Assembly (NCBI RefSeq): GCF_026242055.1
Contig: NZ_JAPJDL010000003.1
Location: 196,796 to 260,795 of the forward strand
DNA length: 64,000 nt
Reading direction: 5' to 3'
DNA from: Lentzea sp. NEAU-D7
GTDB lineage: Bacteria; Actinomycetota; Actinomycetes; Mycobacteriales; Pseudonocardiaceae
Shown piece after piece: positions 8,619 to 15,982 of the stretch. Position 1 is the stretch's first letter; each line of letters begins with the position of its first letter. The notes beneath the pieces are model-generated. The model worked only from the letters and a program-made list of their open reading frames with translations, did not search any database and had not been told where the DNA came from. The translations under genes and the position numbers were made by a program.

Positions 8619-9137
8619 TCACGACGCCGGTCGCAGGTCGTCGATGGCGTCACCCAGAGCTTCCCGCAGTGCGGCGAGCCCTCGGGCGGTCTGACTCTTC
8701 ACAGTTCCTTCCGAGCACTTCAGCGCCTCGGCCGTGGCCGTGACGTCGAGGCCCTCGAGGAACCTCAGCACGAGCACGGCCCGTTGCCTGGGCGGAACTC
8801 TGCGCAGGCCCTTCATCAACGCTTGGCGCGTCGCGACGGTGTCACCGATCTCGTTGTCCGTCGTCGGTGACTCCGGCATCTCGTCGGTGAACTTCTCGCG
8901 CCGCCACGCACGGCGTGACTCGTCGATCACCGCGCGCACGACGGTACGTCGGACGTAGGCGTCGAGGGCCTGCTTGTCCCTGATCTTCCGCCACCTCCTG
9001 TGCACCGCGACGAAGGCCGTCTGCGCGAAGTCGTCAGCGCGGTGCCAGTCGCCGCACAGCAGGTATGCCGTTCGGCGCACGGCCTCACGGCGAGCCACGA
9101 AGTACTCCGCGAACTCCTGCTCGTCGCGCTGATCCAC
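8619..9137 (-). CDS. SigE-family ECF RNA polymerase sigma factor
   Basis: A 172-residue sigma factor. RRTAYLLCGDWHRADDFAQ forms region 2 and VPPRQRAVLVLRFLEGLDV with CSEGTVKSQTARGLAAL forms region 4. It is a clear paralogue of the factor at 6724-7257. I start at GTG 9137 (a GGAGAG ribosome site lies 7 bases upstream) rather than 23 codons earlier at 9206. The membrane partner follows 20 bp later. Confidence 0.92.
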   Translation of the reverse strand: MDQRDEQEFAEYFVARREAVRRTAYLLCGDWHRADDFAQTAFVAVHRRWRKIRDKQALDAYVRRTVVRAVIDESRRAWRREKFTDEMPESPTTDNEIGDTVATRQALMKGLRRVPPRQRAVLVLRFLEGLDVTATAEALKCSEGTVKSQTARGLAALREALGDAIDDLRPAS

Positions 9138-9269
9138 GCGGACTGCTCTCCGCTCGTTCCTCGAGTTGCACTGACTGGACGGAAACTGAGGCACCAACGG
9201 TTGCACGAACCACCGGCGAGAGCTACATCACCCCCTCGGTCGCTCACCTGATGTGATGTGATCGGGGCT

Positions 9270-10262
9270 GTGACCCCCATTGACCTGCGCTCGGACACCG
9301 TCACCCAGCCCGACGAGGCCATGCGCCGCGCGATGGCGGCGGCCGAGGTCGGCGACGACGTCCTGGACCACGACCCGACGATGGCCGCCCTGGAGGAGCG
9401 GGTCGCCGGGCTCCTCGGGGTCGAGGCCGCGCTGTGGGTCCCCTCGGGCTCCATGGGCAACCTGATCGCCCTTTTCCTGCACCTGCAGCGCGGTGACCGG
9501 TTCCTCGCCCCGTTGGGCGCGCACGTGCTGGACGCCGAGCTCGGCACCGCCGCGTGGCTGGCCGGCGGGATGCCGCACGCGTTGCCGGTCCTCACCCCGG
9601 AGGCCGTGATCGCCGCCGGCGGTGGCGAGTCTCCTTACTACGGGCTGCGCACCACGTTGTTGTGCGTGGAGAACACGCACAACGCCTCCGGCGGCACGGT
9701 GACCTCCGTCGACGAGCACGCCGCCCTGGTCGCAGCCGCTCGTTCGATCGGGCTGGCGGTGCACCTCGACGGCGCGCGGCTGTGGAACGCGTCCGTCGCC
9801 CTCGGGGTGCCGCTGACGTCGCTGACGGCCGGCGTGGACACCGTGCAGGTGTGCCTGTCGAAGGGGCTCGGCGCGCCGGTCGGATCGGTCGTGGCCGGCT
9901 CCGCGTCGTTCGTCGTGGAGGCCCGTCGCGTCCGGAAGATGCTGGGTGGCGGCGTCCGGCAGGGCGGTGTGCTCGCGGCCGCGGGTCTAGTGGCTCTCGA
10001 CCGGATCGACCGCCTGGCGGCCGATCATTCCAATGCCAATGGATTGGCTTCCGGGTTGAGGGCGCTGGGCTGGGAGGTGGACGAGCCCTCGACGAACATC
10101 GTGCTGGCGTCGGTACCCGATCTGGAGAAGACGCTGTTGTCGTTGCGCGATGTCGGGGTTCTGGCCAGTCCCATGTCGGGCAAGGTTCGGTTCGTGACGC
10201 ACGGCGACGTGGACTCGTCCGACGTCGCCGAGGTGCTTCGCAGGCTGCGAGAGGACATCTGA
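9270..10262 (+). CDS. Low-specificity threonine aldolase (beta-eliminating lyase family)
   Basis: A PLP enzyme expected to split L-threonine/allo-threonine to glycine and acetaldehyde. [15 protein letters not shown] is the family N-terminus, LDGARLWN is the cofactor Asp region and [15 protein letters not shown] carries the Schiff-base lysine (about K198). The length of about 330 residues matches LtaE. I choose GTG 9270, with CGGGG just upstream; GTG 9258 is an in-frame alternative. The HAD gene follows after 1 bp, suggesting one transcript. Confidence 0.92.
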   Translation: MTPIDLRSDTVTQPDEAMRRAMAAAEVGDDVLDHDPTMAALEERVAGLLGVEAALWVPSGSMGNLIALFLHLQRGDRFLAPLGAHVLDAELGTAAWLAGGMPHALPVLTPEAVIAAGGGESPYYGLRTTLLCVENTHNASGGTVTSVDEHAALVAAARSIGLAVHLDGARLWNASVALGVPLTSLTAGVDTVQVCLSKGLGAPVGSVVAGSASFVVEARRVRKMLGGGVRQGGVLAAAGLVALDRIDRLAADHSNANGLASGLRALGWEVDEPSTNIVLASVPDLEKTLLSLRDVGVLASPMSGKVRFVTHGDVDSSDVAEVLRRLREDI

Positions 10263-10263
10263 G

Positions 10264-10860
10264 ATGCGCTGGATCGTGTTCGACTTCGGCGAGGTGATCA
10301 GCCAGCGGAACCCGGCGCGGCCCGCCATGGCGGCGAAGCTCGGGGTGACGCTGGAGGTCTTCGAGACCGCCTACTGGGACCGCGACGCCTACGACCGCGG
10401 CGGATCCGACTCCGACTACTGGGGGCGGATCGGTTCCGCGCTCGGGCTGAGCCTCGACGACGCCCTGGTCCGCGAACTGACCGCCATGGACAACGCGGGC
10501 TGGCTCGACGATCCGGTGCTGGAGACCGTCGCGCTGATCGAGGACCTGGCGTCCCTCGGGGTGCCGCTGGCGCTGCTGTCGAACGCGCCTTCGACGCTGG
10601 GAAGGCTGGCCGAGAAGGTGCCGTGGGCCAAGCACTTCCGGCACCTGATCTTCTCGGGCGACATCGGCTGCGCGAAGCCGGACGCGGAGATCTGGAAGCA
10701 CACGTCGTCCGTGCTCGGCTCGTCGGACGTGATCTTCTTCGACGACCGCGCGTCCAACGTGGAGGGCGCACTGGCCGCGGGCTGGGACGCGCGGCTGTGG
10801 ACGTCAGCCGCTGCTGCGCGGGCTGAGCTCCTTGCGGAGTTCGGCGAGCTCCGCCCTTAG
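10264..10860 (+). CDS. HAD-family hydrolase (YihX-like)
   Basis: A 198-residue haloacid dehalogenase-fold protein. Motif I is WIVFDFGEVIS: the nucleophile Asp is present and the second acid is replaced by Gly, as in YihX/FDxGxV-type members. Motif II is ALLSNAP; motif III/IV are CAKPDAEIWK and IFFDDRASNVEGA. It begins 1 bp after the threonine aldolase stop and is probably co-transcribed. Its last 57 bp overlap the convergent channel gene. The substrate is probably a small phosphorylated sugar or nucleotide, which is inference. Confidence 0.88.
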   Translation: MRWIVFDFGEVISQRNPARPAMAAKLGVTLEVFETAYWDRDAYDRGGSDSDYWGRIGSALGLSLDDALVRELTAMDNAGWLDDPVLETVALIEDLASLGVPLALLSNAPSTLGRLAEKVPWAKHFRHLIFSGDIGCAKPDAEIWKHTSSVLGSSDVIFFDDRASNVEGALAAGWDARLWTSAAAARAELLAEFGELRP

Positions 10861-11529
10861 GTTCCGGAGCTCCTGCGCGGTCTCGAGCTCGGCTTCCTCG
10901 ACACCGCGCAGCTTCTCCACGAGCCAGCTGGCGATCGTGCCGGTGATGACACCGAGCAACGCGATGCCGCCGACCATCAACAGCCCGGCGACGAGCCGCC
11001 CCTCACCCGTGACGGGGTAGCGGTCGCCGTACCCGACCGTCGACATGGTGGTCAGCGTCCACCACAGCGCGTCGCCGAACGTGGTGATGGTGGCGTTCTC
11101 CGCGTGCCTTTCCGCGTCCAGCACCGCGAGGCTCGCACAAAACGCGACGATCACCGTCACGCCCGCGACGTAAATGCCGACGCGTTGCCTGATCTTGTGC
11201 TGGAACTTCTTGTTCAGCAGCGTGATGACCGTGATGAGCCGAAGCACCCTGAGCTGCCGCACCATCGGCAAGATCACTGCCGCAAGATCGAAGATGTGCG
11301 TTCTCAAGAACTTCAGCTTGTTCTGCGCCAGGGTCAGCCTCATGACGAACTCGGCCGCGAACACGGCCCAGATCAGCCACAACACGATCTCCAGGGTGAA
11401 GTGCATCGCCCCGTGATCGTCGAAGACCTGCCACGCGTAGGCGGCGAGGAACACCACGGCGAGTGCCGTCAACGGCCACTCGACCTTTCGTTCCCACCGT
11501 TCGAGGCGGGCCTCGTTGGCTAACAACAC
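10804..11529 (-). CDS. Voltage-gated-type potassium channel with C-terminal coiled coil
   Basis: A 241-residue ion channel. Several membrane helices come first (about 20-40, 48-68, 82-100, 120-140). The pore loop TTMSTVGYGDRYPV contains the K+ selectivity filter TVGYGD, followed by the inner helix. An Arg-bearing helix (RQLRVLRLITVIT) resembles a weak S4. The C-terminal 35 residues (EEAELETAQELRNLRAELAEL) form a tetramerising coiled coil. The start is GTG 11529 with GAGG upstream. Codon 3 is TTA, rare in such genomes. The gene overlaps the HAD gene by 57 bp tail to tail. Confidence 0.93.
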   Translation of the reverse strand: MLLANEARLERWERKVEWPLTALAVVFLAAYAWQVFDDHGAMHFTLEIVLWLIWAVFAAEFVMRLTLAQNKLKFLRTHIFDLAAVILPMVRQLRVLRLITVITLLNKKFQHKIRQRVGIYVAGVTVIVAFCASLAVLDAERHAENATITTFGDALWWTLTTMSTVGYGDRYPVTGEGRLVAGLLMVGGIALLGVITGTIASWLVEKLRGVEEAELETAQELRNLRAELAELRKELSPRSSG

Positions 11530-11567
11530 CGCCTCATGGTGAGCGGTGCGTTCGCATTAATCCAGAG

Positions 11568-11717
11568 TCATCGCTTGGATTTGACGGCACCGTAAGCCGC
11601 CGTGCCTGCGAGGAGTAGTCCTCCAATCACAGCGAGCCAGAAAAGGCCTTTCACGACGGCGCCGACGACGGCCAGCACGATCCAGATCGCCACGAGCCAC
11701 CCGATGATCGCCCACAT
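11568..11717 (-). CDS. Small 49-residue membrane protein
   Basis: A short gene easily missed. An ATG at 11717 is preceded by GGGAGG five bases upstream, and the frame ends at TGA 11568-11570. The product begins MWAIIGWLVAIWIVLAVVGA, then VKGLFWLAVIGGLLLAGTAA and ends in a basic AVKSKR tail. It forms one or two hydrophobic helices. It lies 38 bp upstream of the potassium channel on the same strand and may share its transcript. No function is known. Confidence 0.7.
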   Translation of the reverse strand: MWAIIGWLVAIWIVLAVVGAVVKGLFWLAVIGGLLLAGTAAYGAVKSKR

Positions 11718-11817
11718 AGGACCTCCCGTTCCTCGCTCTGTGAACGTCCGGCCGCCCGGATTTGTTGCTCTTGGTTTTTGGCCTTGGGCTTCGCGGGGCT
11801 GATGGGCTTGCGTTGGG

Positions 11818-12948
11818 TCAGAGCCAGGCCTTCAGCCGCCGCAGGGCCTCCTCGACGTCCTGCGTGGAGCCCGCGAACGACATCCGCACGAAGTGGTGCC
11901 CGTCCACGGGGTCGAAGTCGATCCCGGGCACGATCGCGACCCCGGTGTCTTCGAGCAGCTTCTTGCAGAACCCCATCGAGTCGTCCGTCAGATGCCGCAC
12001 GTCCGCGTACACGTAGAACGCCCCGTCGGCCGGCGCGAGCTTGTCGATGCCGAGGTCCGTGAGCCCTTCGACCAGCAGGTCGCGGTTCACCTTGTACCGC
12101 TTGAGGTGCTCGGCCGTCTCCGCGTACGCGTCCTCGTGGAAGGCCTCGACCGCCGCGTACTGCGCCAGCGCGGGCGGACACAACGTGAAGTTGCCGGTCA
12201 GGCAGTCCACGGCCCGGCGCAACCGCTCCGGCAGCAACATCCACCCGAGCCGCCACCCGGTCATCGCGAAGGCCTTGGAGAACGAGTTGACGACGATCGC
12301 GTCCCGCGACGTCTCCCAGGCACACTTCAGCGGCTCGCCGTAGCTGATCCCGTGGTAGATCTCGTCGCTGATCAGCTGAACCCCGTTGGCGGCACACCAC
12401 GCCGCGATCGGCTCGACCTCGGCGACGGTCCCGGTCGGGTTGGCCGGACTGGCCACGATCACACCCTTGAGCCCGGGATCGAGCATCTCGACCGTCGGCT
12501 GGAACCGCGTCTCCGGCCCACACGGCAACTCGACGACCTCGCACCCCAACGCCTTGAGGATGTTGCGGTAAGCCGGATACCCCGGCCGCGCCAAGGCCAC
12601 CCGATCACCGGCGTCGAAGGCCGCGAGGAACGCGAGCGTGAACGCCCCCGACGACCCCGTGGTCACCACCACGTCGTCCGCCGACACGTCGAGGTCGTAC
12701 TGCCGCTTGTAGTGCCCGGCGATGGCCTGCCGCAGCTCCGGAATCCCGAGCTGCTCGGTGTAGCCGAGCGCGTGCGCGTCCAGTGCGCGTGCCGCGGCCT
12801 CCCGCACCGGCCGCGGCGCGGGGCTAGACGGCTGGCCGGCGGCCAGGGAGATCACGTCACCGTGCGTCCGCTGCCTCCGCGCGGCGGCGGACAGCACGTC
12901 CATGACGTGGAAGGGCGGGACGTCGGCGCGGGCAGCCACGGTCAGCAT
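11818..12948 (-). CDS. PLP-dependent aminotransferase, class I/II
   Basis: A 376-residue fold-type I aminotransferase. GYTEQLGIPELRQAI, SPANPTGT (from residue 167), DEIYHGI and NSFSKAFAMTGWRLGW are all present, with the PLP lysine at about K225. It resembles aspartate/aromatic aminotransferases of the AspC/PatA group; substrate specificity cannot be read. It is an isolated gene: the nearest upstream gene on this strand lies beyond a 655-bp gene-free gap. Confidence 0.92.
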   Translation of the reverse strand: MLTVAARADVPPFHVMDVLSAAARRQRTHGDVISLAAGQPSSPAPRPVREAAARALDAHALGYTEQLGIPELRQAIAGHYKRQYDLDVSADDVVVTTGSSGAFTLAFLAAFDAGDRVALARPGYPAYRNILKALGCEVVELPCGPETRFQPTVEMLDPGLKGVIVASPANPTGTVAEVEPIAAWCAANGVQLISDEIYHGISYGEPLKCAWETSRDAIVVNSFSKAFAMTGWRLGWMLLPERLRRAVDCLTGNFTLCPPALAQYAAVEAFHEDAYAETAEHLKRYKVNRDLLVEGLTDLGIDKLAPADGAFYVYADVRHLTDDSMGFCKKLLEDTGVAIVPGIDFDPVDGHHFVRMSFAGSTQDVEEALRRLKAWL

Positions 12949-13603
12949 GCCGTCAGGCTAACTGCCCGCTACCTCGCCACACCTCTGTCCGTCTCGCGGC
13001 TCACGTCCGGCAGGTTCGCGCGGCGCCTCGGATCGCCACCTCGGCCCGGCCGCGTCAGCTTTTACCCGAGATCCCCAAGTCCGAGTCCTCCCAGGTCCAA
13101 GTCCCCAGGTCCCAGTGCCCGATCTCTAGGTCCCGATCCTCAGGTCCTGTCCCAGACCCAGGCCTCTGGTCCCCGTCCAGCCTCGGGTGCCCGTCCAGCC
13201 TCCGGTCGCGGCCAGACCTCCGGTACCTGTCCCAGATTTCCGGCACCGGTCTCGGTCCCTGACCATCACCATCTCAGCCCCACTGCCGCAGCGCCCCGTC
13301 GTCAGAGCCCCGCCACTCCAGTCCTCGCCACCCCAGCACCCTGCGTCCTAGATCTCACCGGCCCGGCACCCTCGCCCCAGCGACCCAGCCTCCAGGTCCC
13401 ATCACGTCAACTCACAACGTTCCTGGGCGCAACACCGTTGGTCGCACCCCCCGCGCTTCCGCAATATGCGGGCGCAGATAACAGTGTTTCAGGACATTCG
13501 TCACCCGTGTGGGTGTGGATAACCAACATCCCGCGCATTTCCGTCACGACTCACCTGACGAAGAAGTGCCGGATTCCGGACAAAGCTCACCCGATCGAGC
13601 GCA
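12949..13603. other. Gene-free stretch of 655 bp
   Basis: No convincing gene on either strand. The first two-thirds are strongly C-rich/G-poor on the + strand and hold the degenerate 7-bp repeat annotated separately. The last 150 bases are more AT-rich. Long open frames here are shadows caused by skewed composition and lack ribosome sites. The stretch separates the aminotransferase promoter side from the 3' end of the type VII locus. Confidence 0.7.
13065..13160. repeat. Degenerate 7-bp tandem repeat, consensus AGGTCCC
   Basis: AGGTCC recurs at 13093, 13107, 13128 and 13142, spaced 14, 21 and 14 bases apart, all multiples of seven. Intervening heptamers are variants (AGTCCCC, AGTGCCC, GATCCTC). 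C-rich remnants continue with lower regularity to about 13400. The minus strand carries clustered GGG runs with short spacers (GGG-CACT-GGG-ACCT-GGGG) that could form a G-quadruplex. Confidence 0.65.
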
Positions 13604-14779
13604 CTAATACCCTTGGTAACCGCCGCCCTGGGACATCGCCTTCAGGCCGGGGTGTCCTTCGAAGCCGCCGTAGCGCGAGAACGTGTACCGGACACCCGCG
13701 ATGATGTTGTCCACCGGATTCCAGATGTCGTCGTGGCCGGGCAGCTTGTGCGCGTTGAACGTCGAGTCGATGCACTGCATGAGGCCCTTGGAGGGCGTTC
13801 CCGCCTGGGCGTTGGAATCCCAGAGGTTGATGGCGTGCGGGTTGCCGCTCGACTCCTTCTCGATGATCTTCCAGATCTCGTCGATGTTCTCTTCGGTGAC
13901 CGGGATCCCTGCGGCCTGGAGGATCTTGATGGCCTCGCGGATCCACTCCTCGACGTTGCCGGGAGGCGGGCTGCCGGAGGGCGGGCCGCCGCTGGAGCCG
14001 AGACCGCCCATGCCGCCGCCCTCACCTCCACCGCCTCCGCCACCGCCGCCTCCACCGGAAGCGCCGCCACCTCCTCCGCCGCCTCCGCCACCGTGGTTGG
14101 ACGTGGTGGCCGGCGCGGGCTGCGGGTTCGGTGCGGACGAGGTCTTGGTCGACTCGTCCGGCGGTGGGGTCGGGGCCCACTCGACGGGCTTGCCGGGGGC
14201 CGGGGTGAAGGACTGGGTGTTCGGGTCCGCGAGCGACGAGAACTTCGGGGTCAGTGCTCCGGGGCGGGACTTCAGGGTGCCGGCGGCGGCGTTGACCGCG
14301 CTTTCCGCTTGGGACACAACGGGTTGGGCGTCGCTGGTGGCTTCGGCGCAGTAGCCGCGGATCACGCTGTCGACGTCTTCTTGTGGCTGGTTGTGCAGTT
14401 GCTGGCGCGCTTGGCGGGCGCGGCTCAGGAGGTTCTCGCAGATGCGGCTCATCGAGGTCTTCGCGGTTTCCAACGCGTTCGCGGCCGCCTCCAGGTCGGT
14501 CGCGGCGTTGTTGAGCGCTTCGGCCATCGAGGTGCCGCACTTGGTGACGCCGGCCATGTAGGCGATGAAACCGTCGGCGGACTTGCCTTCCCAGGCGCCG
14601 TCGAGTTGCGTGACGGACCGCTGCAGGACGTTCGTCTGGTCGCCGCACTTGCCCGCGGCCTGCTTCCAGCGGTTCGCGATGTCGCGCACGGCCTGGGGTT
14701 GTGCGGTCTCGATCTTGTCCGCGAGCGCGGCCAGGTCGGCGCCGCCGGGCAGCGCCGCGACTTCGTCCATCGCGCTCAT
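13604..14779 (-). CDS. WXG100-like / lytic transglycosylase fusion, predicted type VII secretion substrate
   Basis: A 391-residue protein in three parts. Residues 1-150 are helical and WXG100-like, with the turn motif DGAWEGKS (W63-x-G65). Residues 205-275 are a Pro/Ser and almost pure glycine linker (229-259). Residues 280-391 form a lysozyme-like transglycosylase domain: IIEKESSGNPHAIN supplies the catalytic Glu (about E309), then SKGLMQCIDSTF and a final NIIAGVRYTFSRYGG helix. It has no Sec signal. It starts 1 base after the 14781 gene's stop. Predicted to be exported with its small partner and to cut peptidoglycan; export is inference. Confidence 0.85.
   Translation of the reverse strand: MSAMDEVAALPGGADLAALADKIETAQPQAVRDIANRWKQAAGKCGDQTNVLQRSVTQLDGAWEGKSADGFIAYMAGVTKCGTSMAEALNNAATDLEAAANALETAKTSMSRICENLLSRARQARQQLHNQPQEDVDSVIRGYCAEATSDAQPVVSQAESAVNAAAGTLKSRPGALTPKFSSLADPNTQSFTPAPGKPVEWAPTPPPDESTKTSSAPNPQPAPATTSNHGGGGGGGGGGASGGGGGGGGGGGEGGGMGGLGSSGGPPSGSPPPGNVEEWIREAIKILQAAGIPVTEENIDEIWKIIEKESSGNPHAINLWDSNAQAGTPSKGLMQCIDSTFNAHKLPGHDDIWNPVDNIIAGVRYTFSRYGGFEGHPGLKAMSQGGGYQGY
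14011..14094 (-). repeat. GGN microsatellite encoding poly-glycine linker
   Basis: About 28 codons, nearly all GGN, interrupted by Ala-Ser, Glu and Met. The imperfect triplet repeat sits between the WXG-like and transglycosylase domains and is expected to vary in length between strains. On the + strand it reads as an artefactual polyproline frame. Confidence 0.8.
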
Positions 14780-14780
14780 G

Positions 14781-15086
14781 TCAGACCGCCTTCAAGGAGT
14801 TCTTGTTGGCTTCCTCGACGTCCGCGACGCCGGTCTGGATCGTGTCCAGCGCACCCTCGACCTTGCGCAGCACCTTTTCGGCCGCCTCGAACTCCTGCGT
14901 GCCCGCCTGGTCCATTGCGGACACCGCCGCGGAGATCGCACCGGACGATCCGAGCTTTCCGAAAATGTCCGGATTGCCGTACTGGCCGGAAAAGCCGTCA
15001 CCGATCGCGCCGAATTGTCCGGCCTGACTGCTCACGGTCGTTCGGCACTGTTCCATGGCTTCAGTGTTGAACTTCGTCGCAGCCAT
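14781..15086 (-). CDS. Small helical ESX/EspC-like protein, partner of the fusion
   Basis: A 101-residue protein starting MAATKFNTEAMEQCRTTVSS. It contains two long helices separated by a Gly/Pro-containing turn (QYGNPDIFGKLGSSG) and ends NKNSLKAV. Size and layout fit the WXG100/EspC superfamily, although no WxG is visible. It directly precedes the WXG-transglycosylase fusion with one base between genes, so the two proteins probably pair before type VII export. The family call is moderate. Confidence 0.7.
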   Translation of the reverse strand: MAATKFNTEAMEQCRTTVSSQAGQFGAIGDGFSGQYGNPDIFGKLGSSGAISAAVSAMDQAGTQEFEAAEKVLRKVEGALDTIQTGVADVEEANKNSLKAV

Positions 15087-15173
15087 GCGCGCCCTACCCC
15101 CTCAACGTCTGCTCACCGACTTTAGAACGAATTGCGTCGGGCAGTGCGCCGATTCGCTCTTTCGAGACGACGA

Positions 15174-15203
15174 TGCCCGCCCGTCGAGTTCGACGGGCGG
15201 GCA
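15174..15203. terminator. Hairpin between espG-like gene and the small ESX gene
   Basis: A perfect 13-bp stem, TGCCCGCCCGTCG paired with CGACGGGCGGGCA around a 4-base AGTT loop, with no T-run. It lies just downstream of the EspG-like gene (stop at 15222), separating it from the pair at 13604-15086. Confidence 0.7.
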
Positions 15204-15221
15204 CGTGCGAGGGTTCCGTGA

Positions 15222-15977
15222 TCAGACTTCCTGCAAAAGCTCCCAGATCGCTCCGGCGAGCCGATGGTTGTCGACCGGCGTGATGGTGCACCACTTGCGG
15301 CCGTCGCTGCTCGGCTTGAGCTGACGGAGATACCGCCCGTTGTGCGTGTCGTGGAAGGAAACGACGCGATCGGCACGCCGCCCGTTGCGTTGCGCGCCGA
15401 ACTGTCCGCGCGTGGAGATGCCGTCGAGCATGCCGGCGAGCTCCTGGGCGTCACCGAGCCGCATGCCCCGCCGCTCCAGCGAGGTGATCATCGCCTGCGC
15501 GTCGAGCCCGACGTTCTTGGCAGCGGCCACCAGCTCGTCGTAGGGCATGCTGGTCGACCGCCCGAACCCGGCGGGCATCTCCCCGGCGACCGACACCGCG
15601 GCCTCGGCGAGCGCCGTGCCGCGGGCCTCGATCAACCACATCTCGTCGCGGTCCTGCACCGCCAGGATCGCCTCGTCCCCGATCGCCGCCGCGAGTCCGC
15701 TGATCTGCCGGTCGGCCCAGATCCACAGGTCGATCGACACCTGGTGGTTCGCCAGCAACGCGAACCCATCGGCGAGCTCGGGCACGACCCGCCCGTTGCG
15801 GGCGAGACCGCGCGCCTCCAGCGACTCCCAGGCCCGCTTCACCACCTCGGACTTCTCGGTGTGGGTGATGGAGGGAATCCGCGTGTCGAGCGCGACGTGC
15901 GCGGCCGGGAGGCGTTGCGCCTCCCAGACCACGGCGAACTCCACTGTGGACAGAACCACAGAACCTGGTGAGCTCAA
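15222..15977 (-). CDS. EspG-family type VII secretion chaperone
   Basis: A 251-residue cytosolic protein with the EspG layout. The N-terminus VVLSTVEFAVVWEAQRLPAA is followed by TEKSEVVKRAWESLEARGL, a central beta region and a C-terminal GRWCT-like segment (DGRKWCTITPVDNHRLAGAI). EspG proteins bind PE/PPE-type substrates and keep them soluble before ESX export. The PPE-like gene lies only 5 bp upstream, strongly supporting a chaperone/substrate pair. Confidence 0.85.
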   Translation of the reverse strand: MSSPGSVVLSTVEFAVVWEAQRLPAAHVALDTRIPSITHTEKSEVVKRAWESLEARGLARNGRVVPELADGFALLANHQVSIDLWIWADRQISGLAAAIGDEAILAVQDRDEMWLIEARGTALAEAAVSVAGEMPAGFGRSTSMPYDELVAAAKNVGLDAQAMITSLERRGMRLGDAQELAGMLDGISTRGQFGAQRNGRRADRVVSFHDTHNGRYLRQLKPSSDGRKWCTITPVDNHRLAGAIWELLQEV

Positions 15978-15982
15978 GGGAT

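Noticed and set aside
13055-13246. A 63-residue minus-strand frame in the heptamer repeat
   Set aside because: Its Trp/Asp-rich repeat text is produced by the 7-bp repeat; no ribosome site and no hydrophobic or known motif.
11893-13704. A + strand open frame of about 600 codons across the aminotransferase and the C-rich gap
   Set aside because: It is the reverse shadow of the aminotransferase and runs on because the C-rich gap lacks stops; there is no ribosome site or domain.
13683-14354. A + strand polyproline protein opposite the transglycosylase fusion
   Set aside because: It is the antisense of the poly-glycine linker and has no independent start or domain.
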